Below, piece by piece: positions 1 through 7,869 of a stretch of DNA of 64,000 nucleotides (positions are counted from its first letter, which is position 1; every line of letters starts with the position of its first letter). The position numbers and the translations under genes are program-made. The notes beneath the pieces were generated by a model that saw nothing but the letters and a program-made list of their open reading frames with translations, had not been told where the DNA came from and made no database searches. The DNA is from Pseudomonadales bacterium (GTDB taxonomy: Bacteria; Pseudomonadota; Gammaproteobacteria; Pseudomonadales; Azotimanducaceae). The stretch covers positions 1 through 64,000 of the forward strand of contig JANQKS010000020.1 in NCBI GenBank assembly GCA_028281005.1, in the 5' to 3' direction.

Positions 1-94
1 TTGCTCGTCGCAATATCCGGATATGACTCCTCACTCTTCCTTGCCAGCCCAAAGCTGGCGAACTCTGATCCTAAGTTTTCAAGTGGTTTGAGCA
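1..94. other. Left edge, possible end of a minus-strand reading frame
   Basis: No complete gene is visible. On the minus strand one frame stays open from about position 97 to the window edge, starting at a GTG inside the short repeat at 83-99, but it is too short to identify. A six-base inverted repeat (GCCAGC, loop CCAAA, GCTGGC at 43-59) could form a hairpin; it has no T run, so it is not a convincing terminator. Confidence 0.3.
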
Positions 95-99
95 CTAGT
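83..99. repeat. Short dispersed repeat, copy 1 (GTGGTTTGAGCACTAGT)
   Basis: A 17-base string identical to the one at 15512-15528; its core GGTTTGAGCACTAG also occurs at 35961-35974. This copy supplies the premature stop of the M32 peptidase gene. It contains the 10-bp palindrome GCACTAGTGC together with the following base pair. Nature unknown. Confidence 0.5.
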
Positions 100-1318
100 G
101 CACATCCTGCATGCAGCCGTTGGCAAAATCTCCTTCAGTAGAACAGCCGAGGTAATTGTCCATGGCGGCGTTCCAGGCTTCCGGAAGATCTTTGACCTCA
201 AGCGTGCCGCTGATCAGCCCTTGCTCAAGCTCATAACGCAGAATGACATGCAGTGGGTACGTGATTTCATCGGCGTAAACCCGGATTAGGCTGCGTTCAA
301 CGTGGGTGGCGTGTCGATGGAGGTTCTCTGCCGTCCAAGCAGGGTCATCTGCATCTCGGCCAAAGGCATGACGCACCTGCGGCGCTATGTATTCGATGAA
401 CTCGGGGCTGCGGCAAACTTGCAGCTCCATGAGTAACGACTGACTTTCGTGGGCCGCAGCACCCAGTGCACTGCCGACGGGTTGGTCGCGGAACGCTGCC
501 GGTAGACCCTGCTGATACAACGCGTGGCCGGTCTCGTGGCAGATGGCCATAAGGGATTCGAAGAAGCTGGTTTCCTCATAACGGGTCGTGATGCGCGTAT
601 CGTCGGGTGTACCGCCGCAAAACGGGTGATGGCTGACGTCGAAACGGCCTCTATTGAAGTCAAATCCCAGCGTGCGCATGGTTTGTTCACACAACTGGCG
701 TTGCGCATTCACGGGGAACGGCCCTGCCAACGGTAGCGCCGGCTGCTGACGGCCAAGCACCGTGTCTAGCAGTGGCGGTAGAAAGTCCTTCAATGCCGCA
801 AATTCAGCGTTGACCTCGGCGCTGCGTAGATTCGGTTCGTAGCCATCTAACAACGCATCGTACGGTTCCAGACCTTTCGCGACTGCTAACGCTTGTGCGT
901 GTTCGCGGCTCAAAGCCACCACTTCTTCGAGGAAGGGAAGCACAGAGAGCCAATCATTGTCGGCGCGTGCTGTCCGCCAGCGCTGCTCGCAGCGCGTTGT
1001 CGCCAACGACCGAGCTTTGACCAGATCCGCCGGCAGCGCGTTTGCTGCCTGCCAACGCCGCTCGATTTCCTCTATGTTGGCGTTTTGCCACTCATCGAGT
1101 GGTTCGTTGCGCGCTTGGCTCATCAATTCTGCCAGAGTGGGGTCTGTGCGTTTGGTGTGGATCAAACCGTTGAGTGCCGCCAGTGCCAGTCCGCGGCGTT
1201 CGCCACCACCCATCGGCATCATGCAGGCTTCATCCCAGCCGGCAAGCGCATTTAGATCATTAAACAGGCTCAGCTCGGCTTCAATCTCAGCCAGTTTTGA
1301 ATAGGCACTCATCGACAA
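95..1318 (-). pseudogene. M32 family carboxypeptidase (carboxypeptidase Taq type), C-terminally truncated
   Basis: Cytoplasmic zinc carboxypeptidase that would remove C-terminal residues from peptides. The HETGH zinc motif lies near residues 261-265, followed by the M32-type ALYQQGLP stretch and the downstream HESQS segment expected to carry the third ligand. The protein stops at QDVH after 407 residues. M32 enzymes usually run to about 500 residues and continue QD(I/V)HW plus a helical C-terminal part, which is missing here. The stop codon (TAG, 95-97) falls inside a short sequence repeated at 15512-15528 and 35961-35974. All recognisable catalytic residues survive, so a truncated product might be made, but the family fold would be incomplete. 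The family call is firm; whether this is a real lesion or a sequence join is open. Confidence 0.8.
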
Positions 1319-1330
1319 TTAGCACGTTGC

Positions 1331-2197
1331 TCATAACGCCCGTTGGAACAAGGCCAGCGTCCGGGCCCAGGCTTTCTCCGCTGCGACGTGGTTGTAGACA
1401 CGAGAATCCAGTACACACCAGCCGTGCATGGCTCCCTCGTACACTTCGATTTCTGCTTCAAGCCCATGCTCATCGAACGTTTCGCGCAGCACTACTTTGG
1501 CGTTGGGATCACGCTCATCATCGTTGTCGGCTACCGCAATGAGGAATTGTGCTTTCATTTTGGGGATCAGCAGGTGAGGGCTATCGTCTCGGTCGGTCAC
1601 CAGGCCACCCCCATGGTAAGAGCAGGCAGCGCCGATGCGATCCGGCACGGTTGCGGCGGTGCGCATGATAATGGGGCCACCCATGCAGTATCCCATGGTG
1701 CCGACTTTCTTCTCGGTATCCACCGCGGGCTGTGCGTCGAGCCAGGTGACAAAAGCTTTTGCATCAGACATATGCGTCGTTGCTGACAGGTTGCGATACA
1801 TCGGCATGACAATGTCTCGCGTAGACTGCTCCTGAAAGCTGGCACCTATTTTAATCACAGGTGCCTTAGCATCCCGATAGTAAGGATTAACCACCAGCAC
1901 GGCGTAACCATTTTCAGCAAGACGGGCCGCCATTTGCCGGAACGCCGGGCGCAACGCCAGAATGTCAGGCCACATCAGGACTGCCGGGTGTTGTCCTTCG
2001 GTAGGGTGAACAAACATGGCGTCGCACACACCGTCAGGCGTGGTAATTTCAACATCGGTGCTGGTCAGTGGCTGCGCGTTTGCAGCAGAAGGCAGCACCA
2101 TGGCCGCGGCGGCACCGGCGGCCAGCGTATTGAAGTGGCGACGTGATAGGTTGCTCAGGTACGCGTCTGATTCTCTTACTGTGGCTTCATCACACAT
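1331..2197 (-). CDS. Dienelactone hydrolase family protein, Tat-exported
   Basis: Alpha/beta hydrolase of the dienelactone hydrolase family, 288 aa. The nucleophile motif is GYCMGG (Cys), with the histidine in the AMHGWC segment near the C-terminus and an Asp in ADNDDE, matching the Cys-Asp-His triad of the family. The N-terminus carries a twin-arginine signal (SRRHFNTLAAG followed by an Ala-rich hydrophobic stretch and ANA), so export folded to the periplasm is expected, which is less usual for this mostly cytoplasmic family. I place the start at 2197 because GGAGG sits seven bases upstream; an in-frame ATG at 2245 lacks such a site. It lies downstream of the MDR dehydrogenase in the same direction, probably in one operon. 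Substrate unknown: an ester or lactone. Confidence 0.85.
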   Translation of the reverse strand: MCDEATVRESDAYLSNLSRRHFNTLAAGAAAAMVLPSAANAQPLTSTDVEITTPDGVCDAMFVHPTEGQHPAVLMWPDILALRPAFRQMAARLAENGYAVLVVNPYYRDAKAPVIKIGASFQEQSTRDIVMPMYRNLSATTHMSDAKAFVTWLDAQPAVDTEKKVGTMGYCMGGPIIMRTAATVPDRIGAACSYHGGGLVTDRDDSPHLLIPKMKAQFLIAVADNDDERDPNAKVVLRETFDEHGLEAEIEVYEGAMHGWCVLDSRVYNHVAAEKAWARTLALFQRAL

Positions 2198-2286
2198 CTC
2201 GCTGCCTCCGGCCTTTAGTTTGTTAGGCCGGTCATTCTGCGCCAATCATCGCCGCGTTTGAAGCAGGCGATCATGCTGTGTGACGC

Positions 2287-3324
2287 TCACGCGGCATCTA
2301 TACCCTGAGGGTAGATGAGGATTTTGGCGTGTTGCTCCGGGTCTTTAAGGTCTTCAAACGCCTGCTCAACACCGTCTAGATCCACTTTGCCAGTCACCCA
2401 CGGCTGCCAGTTGATGCGTTCGTCCGCCAGTGCCTGCATGGCGTCTGCAAACTCCTGCGCACCGTAAAACATGACAAAGTACAAACTCAATTGTTTGGCG
2501 CTGGCCGTGGCCGGTGTAATGGTGTCTTCCCCGTGGGAGATGCCCGCCACGATTATCTCCGACCCCACGGCTGCGGACTCAATACACTGACTCAGCACGC
2601 CGTTGACCCCGGTACATTCGAAAATGGCGGCTGCTGTGTTTGCCTGGCTGGCAGGTATGGCGGTGAAAGCGTCGGTTTCAGCGGGGTCGACAACTGTGCT
2701 TGCACCCAGCTCTGCAGCCAGGCTGCGCCGTTTAGCGGAGTAATCAGCAGCAACGATGTTGTCCAAACCTTGCAGCTTTAAAGCGGCGATGACAGCTAAC
2801 CCAATTGGACCACAGCCAATCACTACCGCGGTGGGTGCGTGATGCAGGTTGGCGCGATTTACGGCGTGCATGCCGATGGCCAGAGGTTCGGTGAGGGCGG
2901 CAGCTTCGTTACTGAGAGAATCCGGCACCGCCAACAGCAATGGCTCGGACAGCAGAAAATATTCAGCATACGCACCGTCAATGTAAGGGGTAGAGCCAAT
3001 GGGGATGGTCTCCAACTCTCCTTCGATGAAGGGTATGGAGCACACGCGCGCACCAATAGGTAAACTAGCTTTCGTTTGCGGGCCGTACTCAACAATCTCC
3101 CCTACAAACTCGTGTCCTAACACAACCCCTTGGTCGAGTAACGCCTGCGGTACGTTGGCTTGAAGGCCCAGGTCGTAGTAGTACTGGGCATGTCGATATA
3201 GATGTAAATCAGACCCGCAAATGCCGCATACAATGGATCGGCACAGCACCTGGCCGGGGCCGGGTTGGGGTTTAGGGCGTTGTTCGACCCGCAGCGAACC
3301 TGGACGCATCACCAAGGCACGCAT
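2287..3324 (-). CDS. Zinc-dependent alcohol dehydrogenase, MDR superfamily
   Basis: Medium-chain dehydrogenase/reductase of 345 aa. Catalytic zinc residues are in GICGSD (Cys about 36) and GHEFVGE (His and Glu), and the nucleotide-binding motif is VIGCGPIGLAV. The usual cluster of four structural-zinc cysteines after the GHE motif is absent, as in some polyol/threonine-type members. It probably oxidises a secondary alcohol with NAD(P). Its start overlaps the stop of the upstream cupin gene by one base (TGATG), so the two are almost certainly co-translated. Confidence 0.85.
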   Translation of the reverse strand: MRALVMRPGSLRVEQRPKPQPGPGQVLCRSIVCGICGSDLHLYRHAQYYYDLGLQANVPQALLDQGVVLGHEFVGEIVEYGPQTKASLPIGARVCSIPFIEGELETIPIGSTPYIDGAYAEYFLLSEPLLLAVPDSLSNEAAALTEPLAIGMHAVNRANLHHAPTAVVIGCGPIGLAVIAALKLQGLDNIVAADYSAKRRSLAAELGASTVVDPAETDAFTAIPASQANTAAAIFECTGVNGVLSQCIESAAVGSEIIVAGISHGEDTITPATASAKQLSLYFVMFYGAQEFADAMQALADERINWQPWVTGKVDLDGVEQAFEDLKDPEQHAKILIYPQGIDAA

Positions 3325-3842
3325 CAGTTCTGTTCACCCTGCACGATCACCGCGTCGGCGGATACACCCTGTGCTTCACAAAGCAGGCGATAGCCTGCCA
3401 GCACGTTGAACGCATCCGCAATCGACACCACATCGCCACGCTCGTCGATGTTGATATTGGTGCCATGTAGTAGAAACCAGACGATGGTTTCACCGTCCTG
3501 ATCCTCGGGGATGGTCAGGGTGTGAACCGAACCCGCGGGTTCGAACAGGAAAGAACCGGCGCGGTTGACAGTTTCCGGATACTCCTCGTAGTACCATTCG
3601 CCCTGCAAAGTAAAAGCGTACACAGGTCCGGTGTGATAGTGCTTAATGACGCGGGTACCGGGTTGCATACGGTTGCGTGTGATCCAGATGTTCTGCGCCA
3701 GATCCACCATCAACAGCTGTATCAACGTACCGTCGCCGATGTCGACAAAGGGTGCATCGTGGTCGCCAACGTGAAGTGCTTCAGTAGCGCCATGTAGCGG
3801 CACCACAGGCGGAGTCAGGGTATCGGTTGTTGGGTTTGTCAT
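3324..3842 (-). CDS. Cupin dioxygenase, 2,4'-dihydroxyacetophenone dioxygenase-like
   Basis: Single-domain cupin of 172 aa. The metal-site histidines are visible in the HYHTGPVYAFTLQGEW motif and in AGSVHTL, the pattern of 2,4'-dihydroxyacetophenone dioxygenase-like proteins, which cleave a C-C bond next to a hydroxyketone. AGAGAGG-like ribosome-binding sequence precedes the ATG. Position between the PF10118 hydrolase and the MDR dehydrogenase, with translational coupling to the latter, suggests sequential action on one compound. The exact substrate is inference; other cupin functions remain possible. Confidence 0.75.
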   Translation of the reverse strand: MTNPTTDTLTPPVVPLHGATEALHVGDHDAPFVDIGDGTLIQLLMVDLAQNIWITRNRMQPGTRVIKHYHTGPVYAFTLQGEWYYEEYPETVNRAGSFLFEPAGSVHTLTIPEDQDGETIVWFLLHGTNINIDERGDVVSIADAFNVLAGYRLLCEAQGVSADAVIVQGEQN

Positions 3843-3857
3843 GCGTGGCCTCTCTGG

Positions 3858-4691
3858 TTAGGCAGCGGTGCTGATGGCGCGTTGGTTGTATTCTGTTCTG
3901 GCTTCTTCATACATGGGCGGTAACGCATAGTTGCGGGGTGAGTACCAAGGTGCGTAGATCCCGGCAAGATTTTTCAGCGTTCTGCGCATGTAAGCTGTAC
4001 GGTGCTGTTTACGGATTTTGTGCGCTTGCGGAGCGTCGTGCGCGGCCATCAGCTCCGGGAACGCATCGATCATGCTGTCCGCCAGCTGGCGGCCCAATCC
4101 AACAAAGTGGCGTTGCGCCCACAAACCTACGCGTAAACCATAGAGATAACCATTGCCGAGGGTCTGGTACGCGTCGTATGCCACGGTGCGGTGTTCAAGC
4201 TCCTCCATGATGTGCCACAACATCAAATCGCGGATCGGGTCCTGCATATAGTCGAAGACACGCAATTCCATCTGCGTACGGGCGCCGGCTGCGGTGTAGG
4301 CTTCAAACCCTTCCGCATAGGCCAAATTCCATTGCAAAGGTTTTGTTTCCGTAAAAGAGCGGTACTCAGCGGCTATTGACGACAGTTTCTCCTGCATGGT
4401 CTGGCGTTGTGCATCCGGCATCAGCGACAGAATAATATCGTTAGCTTTGGCGTGCTGCTGATAGTGTTGGCCTTCCTGAGAGCAGAATTGGCGTAAGTCG
4501 TGGGCTAACGCCTCGTTGTCAATCTGCTCGAGTGCTGTGCGCATGGTACGCATCAGATAGGGTTCTAAGTATGGCAGCAGCATCCAAGTGCCAAGAAATA
4601 GAAACGAAAACGCTGGATCATGCTCAATGAATACCAAATCCATTTCGTCTGAAAACTCGAACTCCATTTTTCTAACTGTGATGGTGTCCAT
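3858..4691 (-). CDS. Metal-dependent hydrolase, PF10118-type
   Basis: 277-aa helical protein of the predicted metal-dependent hydrolase family (PF10118). Conserved acidic/histidine clusters are visible: CSQEGQHYQQH in the first half and HIMEELEHRTVAYD in the middle, resembling a carboxylate-bridged di-metal site. The start at 4691 is chosen because GGGAGA lies just upstream; a longer open frame to 4832 overlaps the neighbouring ligase gene and is not coding-like. It sits between the acyl-CoA ligase and the cupin. The biochemical activity of the family is poorly known. Confidence 0.75.
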   Translation of the reverse strand: MDTITVRKMEFEFSDEMDLVFIEHDPAFSFLFLGTWMLLPYLEPYLMRTMRTALEQIDNEALAHDLRQFCSQEGQHYQQHAKANDIILSLMPDAQRQTMQEKLSSIAAEYRSFTETKPLQWNLAYAEGFEAYTAAGARTQMELRVFDYMQDPIRDLMLWHIMEELEHRTVAYDAYQTLGNGYLYGLRVGLWAQRHFVGLGRQLADSMIDAFPELMAAHDAPQAHKIRKQHRTAYMRRTLKNLAGIYAPWYSPRNYALPPMYEEARTEYNQRAISTAA

Positions 4692-4716
4692 GTGTTCTCC
4701 CGGTAGGTTGTGGAAA

Positions 4717-6327
4717 TTAGGCGGTGGCTGGTTTCGATGCGGACGCTTGCGCTTCTTCTCGCACGCGTTGGGCCAACAGCTGCTTGTCGACTTTACCGTT
4801 TGGTAAGAGCGGCAATTCCGGTGCAATCGCAAAAGCTTTGGGTACCTTGTAGTTGGCGATGCGCGCCTTCAAAAACGTGCGCAGTTCGTCATCGGTGATG
4901 TGCTGGCCGGGTTGTGGCATGACAAAGGCGTGTCCTACCTCCTGGTACAGGTCGTGCGGCACCGGCAGCACGGCACACAGCAGGACCGCGTCATGCTCGG
5001 TGATGGCCTGTTCAATTTCCAGTGGATACACGTTGTACCCTCCTGACTTGAACATTTCCTTGATGCGTCCAACAAATACCAGGTTGCCGTCTTCACGTTG
5101 ATAACCAACGTCGCCGGTGCGCAGAAAACCATCCTTGGTGAATGCCTGCGCCGTGGCTTCGGGGCGGTTGTAGTAGCCGGACATCACGTAGGGGCCTTTG
5201 AACTGCAGTTCACCGCTCTCGCCAACCTCGCAGGGGGTGTCATCCTCACGAGCGACACGCATGTCGCACCCGGGTAGAGGTTTGCCGATGGTCTCCGCCA
5301 CGTCGATGAGCGGCGCATCCAGATCGGTATAGGTGATGATGCCGCAGGTTTCGGTTTGACCATAGACAGAGGAAATAGGGCAGCCCACCTGGGACCAAAC
5401 TTTGAGAATATTCAAAGGTGTCGTAGCTCCGCCACAGACAATCAACTGGGTGTGGTCAAGGCGTTCCGGTGCAAAGCCGGGTTGATTCATGCTCATCATA
5501 AAACCGGTGGGAGAGGTCACTAAATAGGTGGGTTCTTCTTCTGCGCGAATTCTACCGAGGGCCTCTATGTCCACCTTGTGGTAGAAAATGATGCGGCCAC
5601 CGGCGGCAAACACGTTCATGCACACGTTGTTGAGTGCGCCGACGTGGTTGGTAGGGGCAGCACATACGGTGCTTTGCAGCCGCTCTCCCTGTTCTCCCCG
5701 TTCTCCCCGCTCTCCCATCCAAGCGGCATTTGCTATTGCAGATTGAGTGATCGTGCCTTGGGACAGCATTGCACCCTTGGGCTGCCCGGTAGTGCCTGAG
5801 GTGTAGACGATGACGGCGATGTCGTCCGGTTTGACCCTACCGCGAGCCGCGGCTAATTCTTTATCGCTCACCCGTGACGCCTGCTGCAGGAAGGTGCTTT
5901 CGCTGACGGCTGGGCCTTGCGGTTCACCGAGGGTGATAAACTGCTCAACATTGTTAGGCACAGACTGGAGTTCGGAGTCGTAGGCGCGGTCGTCAAACGG
6001 AGAGCGTACAAACACAAGTTTTGGTTCAGCATCTCCTAACAAGTATTCAAACTCCCGCTCGCGATAGACCGGATTTATACCGTGCCAGATTGCGCCGATC
6101 GATACGGTGGCTAAATAGGAGACCCAAAAGTCCAGGCTTGGTGGCGACAGGGTTGCGACACGATCGCCATGCCGGATGTTATGCGCAAGCAATGCTTTGG
6201 CATATGCGTCGACGCGGGTGCTTAACTGCACAAAAGACAGCCGTTGCTCGCCGTGCACCACACTGGTTTTATCTGGGGTTGCTGTGGCGTGATGGTGTAG
6301 GAGGTCAACAATGACTTCACAATTCAT
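4717..6327 (-). CDS. AMP-dependent acyl-CoA ligase
   Basis: ANL superfamily adenylating enzyme, 536 aa. Visible motifs: the phosphate-binding loop YTSGTTGQPKG, the YGQTETCG A5 motif, the RTGDVGY A7 motif, and the C-terminal PNGKVDK A10 lysine. It would convert a carboxylic acid to its CoA thioester with ATP. Residues 204-215 consist of a GER/GEQ tripeptide repeat encoded by four 9-bp units (5683-5718), between the A3 core and the substrate-pocket segment; this looks like a recent expansion. AGGAAACCCT precedes the ATG. Likely activates the carboxylic acid that this gene cluster degrades. Confidence 0.9.
   Translation of the reverse strand: MNCEVIVDLLHHHATATPDKTSVVHGEQRLSFVQLSTRVDAYAKALLAHNIRHGDRVATLSPPSLDFWVSYLATVSIGAIWHGINPVYREREFEYLLGDAEPKLVFVRSPFDDRAYDSELQSVPNNVEQFITLGEPQGPAVSESTFLQQASRVSDKELAAARGRVKPDDIAVIVYTSGTTGQPKGAMLSQGTITQSAIANAAWMGERGERGEQGERLQSTVCAAPTNHVGALNNVCMNVFAAGGRIIFYHKVDIEALGRIRAEEEPTYLVTSPTGFMMSMNQPGFAPERLDHTQLIVCGGATTPLNILKVWSQVGCPISSVYGQTETCGIITYTDLDAPLIDVAETIGKPLPGCDMRVAREDDTPCEVGESGELQFKGPYVMSGYYNRPEATAQAFTKDGFLRTGDVGYQREDGNLVFVGRIKEMFKSGGYNVYPLEIEQAITEHDAVLLCAVLPVPHDLYQEVGHAFVMPQPGQHITDDELRTFLKARIANYKVPKAFAIAPELPLLPNGKVDKQLLAQRVREEAQASASKPATA
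5683..5718. repeat. Four-unit 9-bp tandem repeat inside the acyl-CoA ligase gene
   Basis: Units on the plus strand: CTCTCCCTG, TTCTCCCCG, TTCTCCCCG, CTCTCCCAT. Because the period is a multiple of three, the frame is kept and the repeat encodes GERGERGEQGER. Slippage or unequal exchange is the likely origin. Confidence 0.85.
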
Positions 6328-6403
6328 AGGGTTTCCTTGTTGTTTCTGCGGCTGTGTCTGCAGCTAGACCGAGTTTTTTATGTTGTGGTGCCCACCATCG
6401 CCA

Positions 6404-7744
6404 TCAAGCCGGTGCGAGCGCCAGATCTTGTTTAAGTGTGCGCGCGGCGATGAAATAGTGGATGGCGCACCAGGCGTTGGCCAACACCACAATCATTAAT
6501 GCCCAACGCAAACTTTCACTGCCAAGCGAAGGTGTTAACAAGTCGCTTAACAAACCGGTAAACCACGGGCCTAAACCCATACCTACGAGGTTTAACACCA
6601 GTAACAGCACGCTGGAGGCCACGGCGCGCATGCGATTGCCAACTAAGGCGTGGGTCATCGCCAGCATCGGACCAAGATAGGTAGCGCCCAATACAATGGG
6701 TACGATGGAAGTAACAATGGCCACTTGAAAGGTGTCGAGGGTGTACACCAGCAGCGAAAATGGCACGGATATCAGGATGGCGGCAGCCGGCAGCCAAATA
6801 TTCCAGCGCACGTCCCGGTGGCCGAGTTTGTCACAGAAGTAACCCCCGGCGAGCGCGCCTGCCGCGCCGGCAAAGGCGGCAATCGGCGCTATCCACAGCG
6901 AAAGTTCTGCGGTGCCCACCCCGTGCGAGCGTATAAAGAAGGAGGGCGCCCAGTTACCGGCGCCATAACCGACAAAGGCATGTAAACCGGCTGCCAGCGC
7001 GAGATGTCTAAACGTCTTGCGTTGCCACAACAGATGTAACACCGCGTACATCGAAGGTGCGTCGGCAGGATCTATAGAAGTTGTCCGTACCGGCTCGGGC
7101 ACGCTAAAGCGTACCAGCAAAGCCACCAACACCCCCGGCAGGCCAACCAGCACAAACGCCCAGCGCCACCCCACCACCTCGTTGAGCCAGCCACCGGCAA
7201 GAAAGCCAATCAACACGCCGAGGTACACCCCTAAGTTATAGGTGGACATGGCGGTTGCTCTGCGCTCTGGAGGATACAGATCGGAAATCATCGAGTGTGC
7301 CGGTGGACTGCAGCCTGCCTCACCAATGCCAACCCCCACGCGGGCAACAAACATCTGCCAAAAGTTGCCTACCGCGCCGCACACCGCGGTCATCAGTGAC
7401 CACACGGCTACCGCCAGTGAAATGATGTTGCGGCGGTTGCCGCGGTCAGCCAGGCGGGCAATGGGTACACCCAGCAACGTGTAGAACACAGCAAAGGCAA
7501 AACCGGACAATAAGCCGAGTTGCCAGTCGGCAAACCCTAAATCTGCTTTGATGGATTCTTGCAGGATGACGATCAGCTGCCTATCCATGTAGTTAAACGC
7601 ATAAACGAGCGCCAGCACCGCGATGGTGTAGCGCGCGACGGGTGCCGTGCTCGGTGCGTCCGACATCTCTATCGCCCCTGAGCGCGACGCTGCTGTGCTG
7701 TTTTCTGTGCTGCTTTCTTGACTATACGTTTGATTACTTGACAT
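6404..7744 (-). CDS. MFS transporter, spinster-like
   Basis: Major facilitator of 446 aa with twelve apparent hydrophobic segments. The motif after helix 2 (GVPIARLADRGNRRNII) and YAFNYMDRQLIVILQESIK at helix 1 match the spinster-like MFS group common in catabolic clusters of proteobacteria. It probably moves the substrate or a product across the inner membrane. The ATG at 7744 lacks a clear ribosome-binding site; an ATG at 7666, with a GGGGCGATAGAG stretch before it and just ahead of helix 1, is an alternative start. Divergent from the TonB receptor, suggesting paired outer- and inner-membrane uptake. Confidence 0.88.
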   Translation of the reverse strand: MSSNQTYSQESSTENSTAASRSGAIEMSDAPSTAPVARYTIAVLALVYAFNYMDRQLIVILQESIKADLGFADWQLGLLSGFAFAVFYTLLGVPIARLADRGNRRNIISLAVAVWSLMTAVCGAVGNFWQMFVARVGVGIGEAGCSPPAHSMISDLYPPERRATAMSTYNLGVYLGVLIGFLAGGWLNEVVGWRWAFVLVGLPGVLVALLVRFSVPEPVRTTSIDPADAPSMYAVLHLLWQRKTFRHLALAAGLHAFVGYGAGNWAPSFFIRSHGVGTAELSLWIAPIAAFAGAAGALAGGYFCDKLGHRDVRWNIWLPAAAILISVPFSLLVYTLDTFQVAIVTSIVPIVLGATYLGPMLAMTHALVGNRMRAVASSVLLLVLNLVGMGLGPWFTGLLSDLLTPSLGSESLRWALMIVVLANAWCAIHYFIAARTLKQDLALAPA

Positions 7745-7801
7745 CGGGCTAGATCAAATTGGCGTCTAATTTTGGCGAAATGTAGTGATCGTTAACGAGT
7801 A

Positions 7802-7829
7802 TTGCACAAAAACTAAACAAGTGTATAGT
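7802..7829 (+). promoter_or_regulatory. Sigma-70-type promoter for the TonB receptor
   Basis: TTGCAC at 7802-7807 and TATAGT at 7824-7829 are separated by 16 bases, close to the consensus. The receptor start lies about 40 bases downstream, preceded by the strong ribosome-binding site GGAGAGG. Confidence 0.6.
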
Positions 7830-7869
7830 CTGCAGTTCGCGCGTTAAGCGTACCTTAGGAGAGGAAATC

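Noticed and set aside
43-59. Rho-independent terminator
   Set aside because: The stem is six pairs and no T run follows on either strand.
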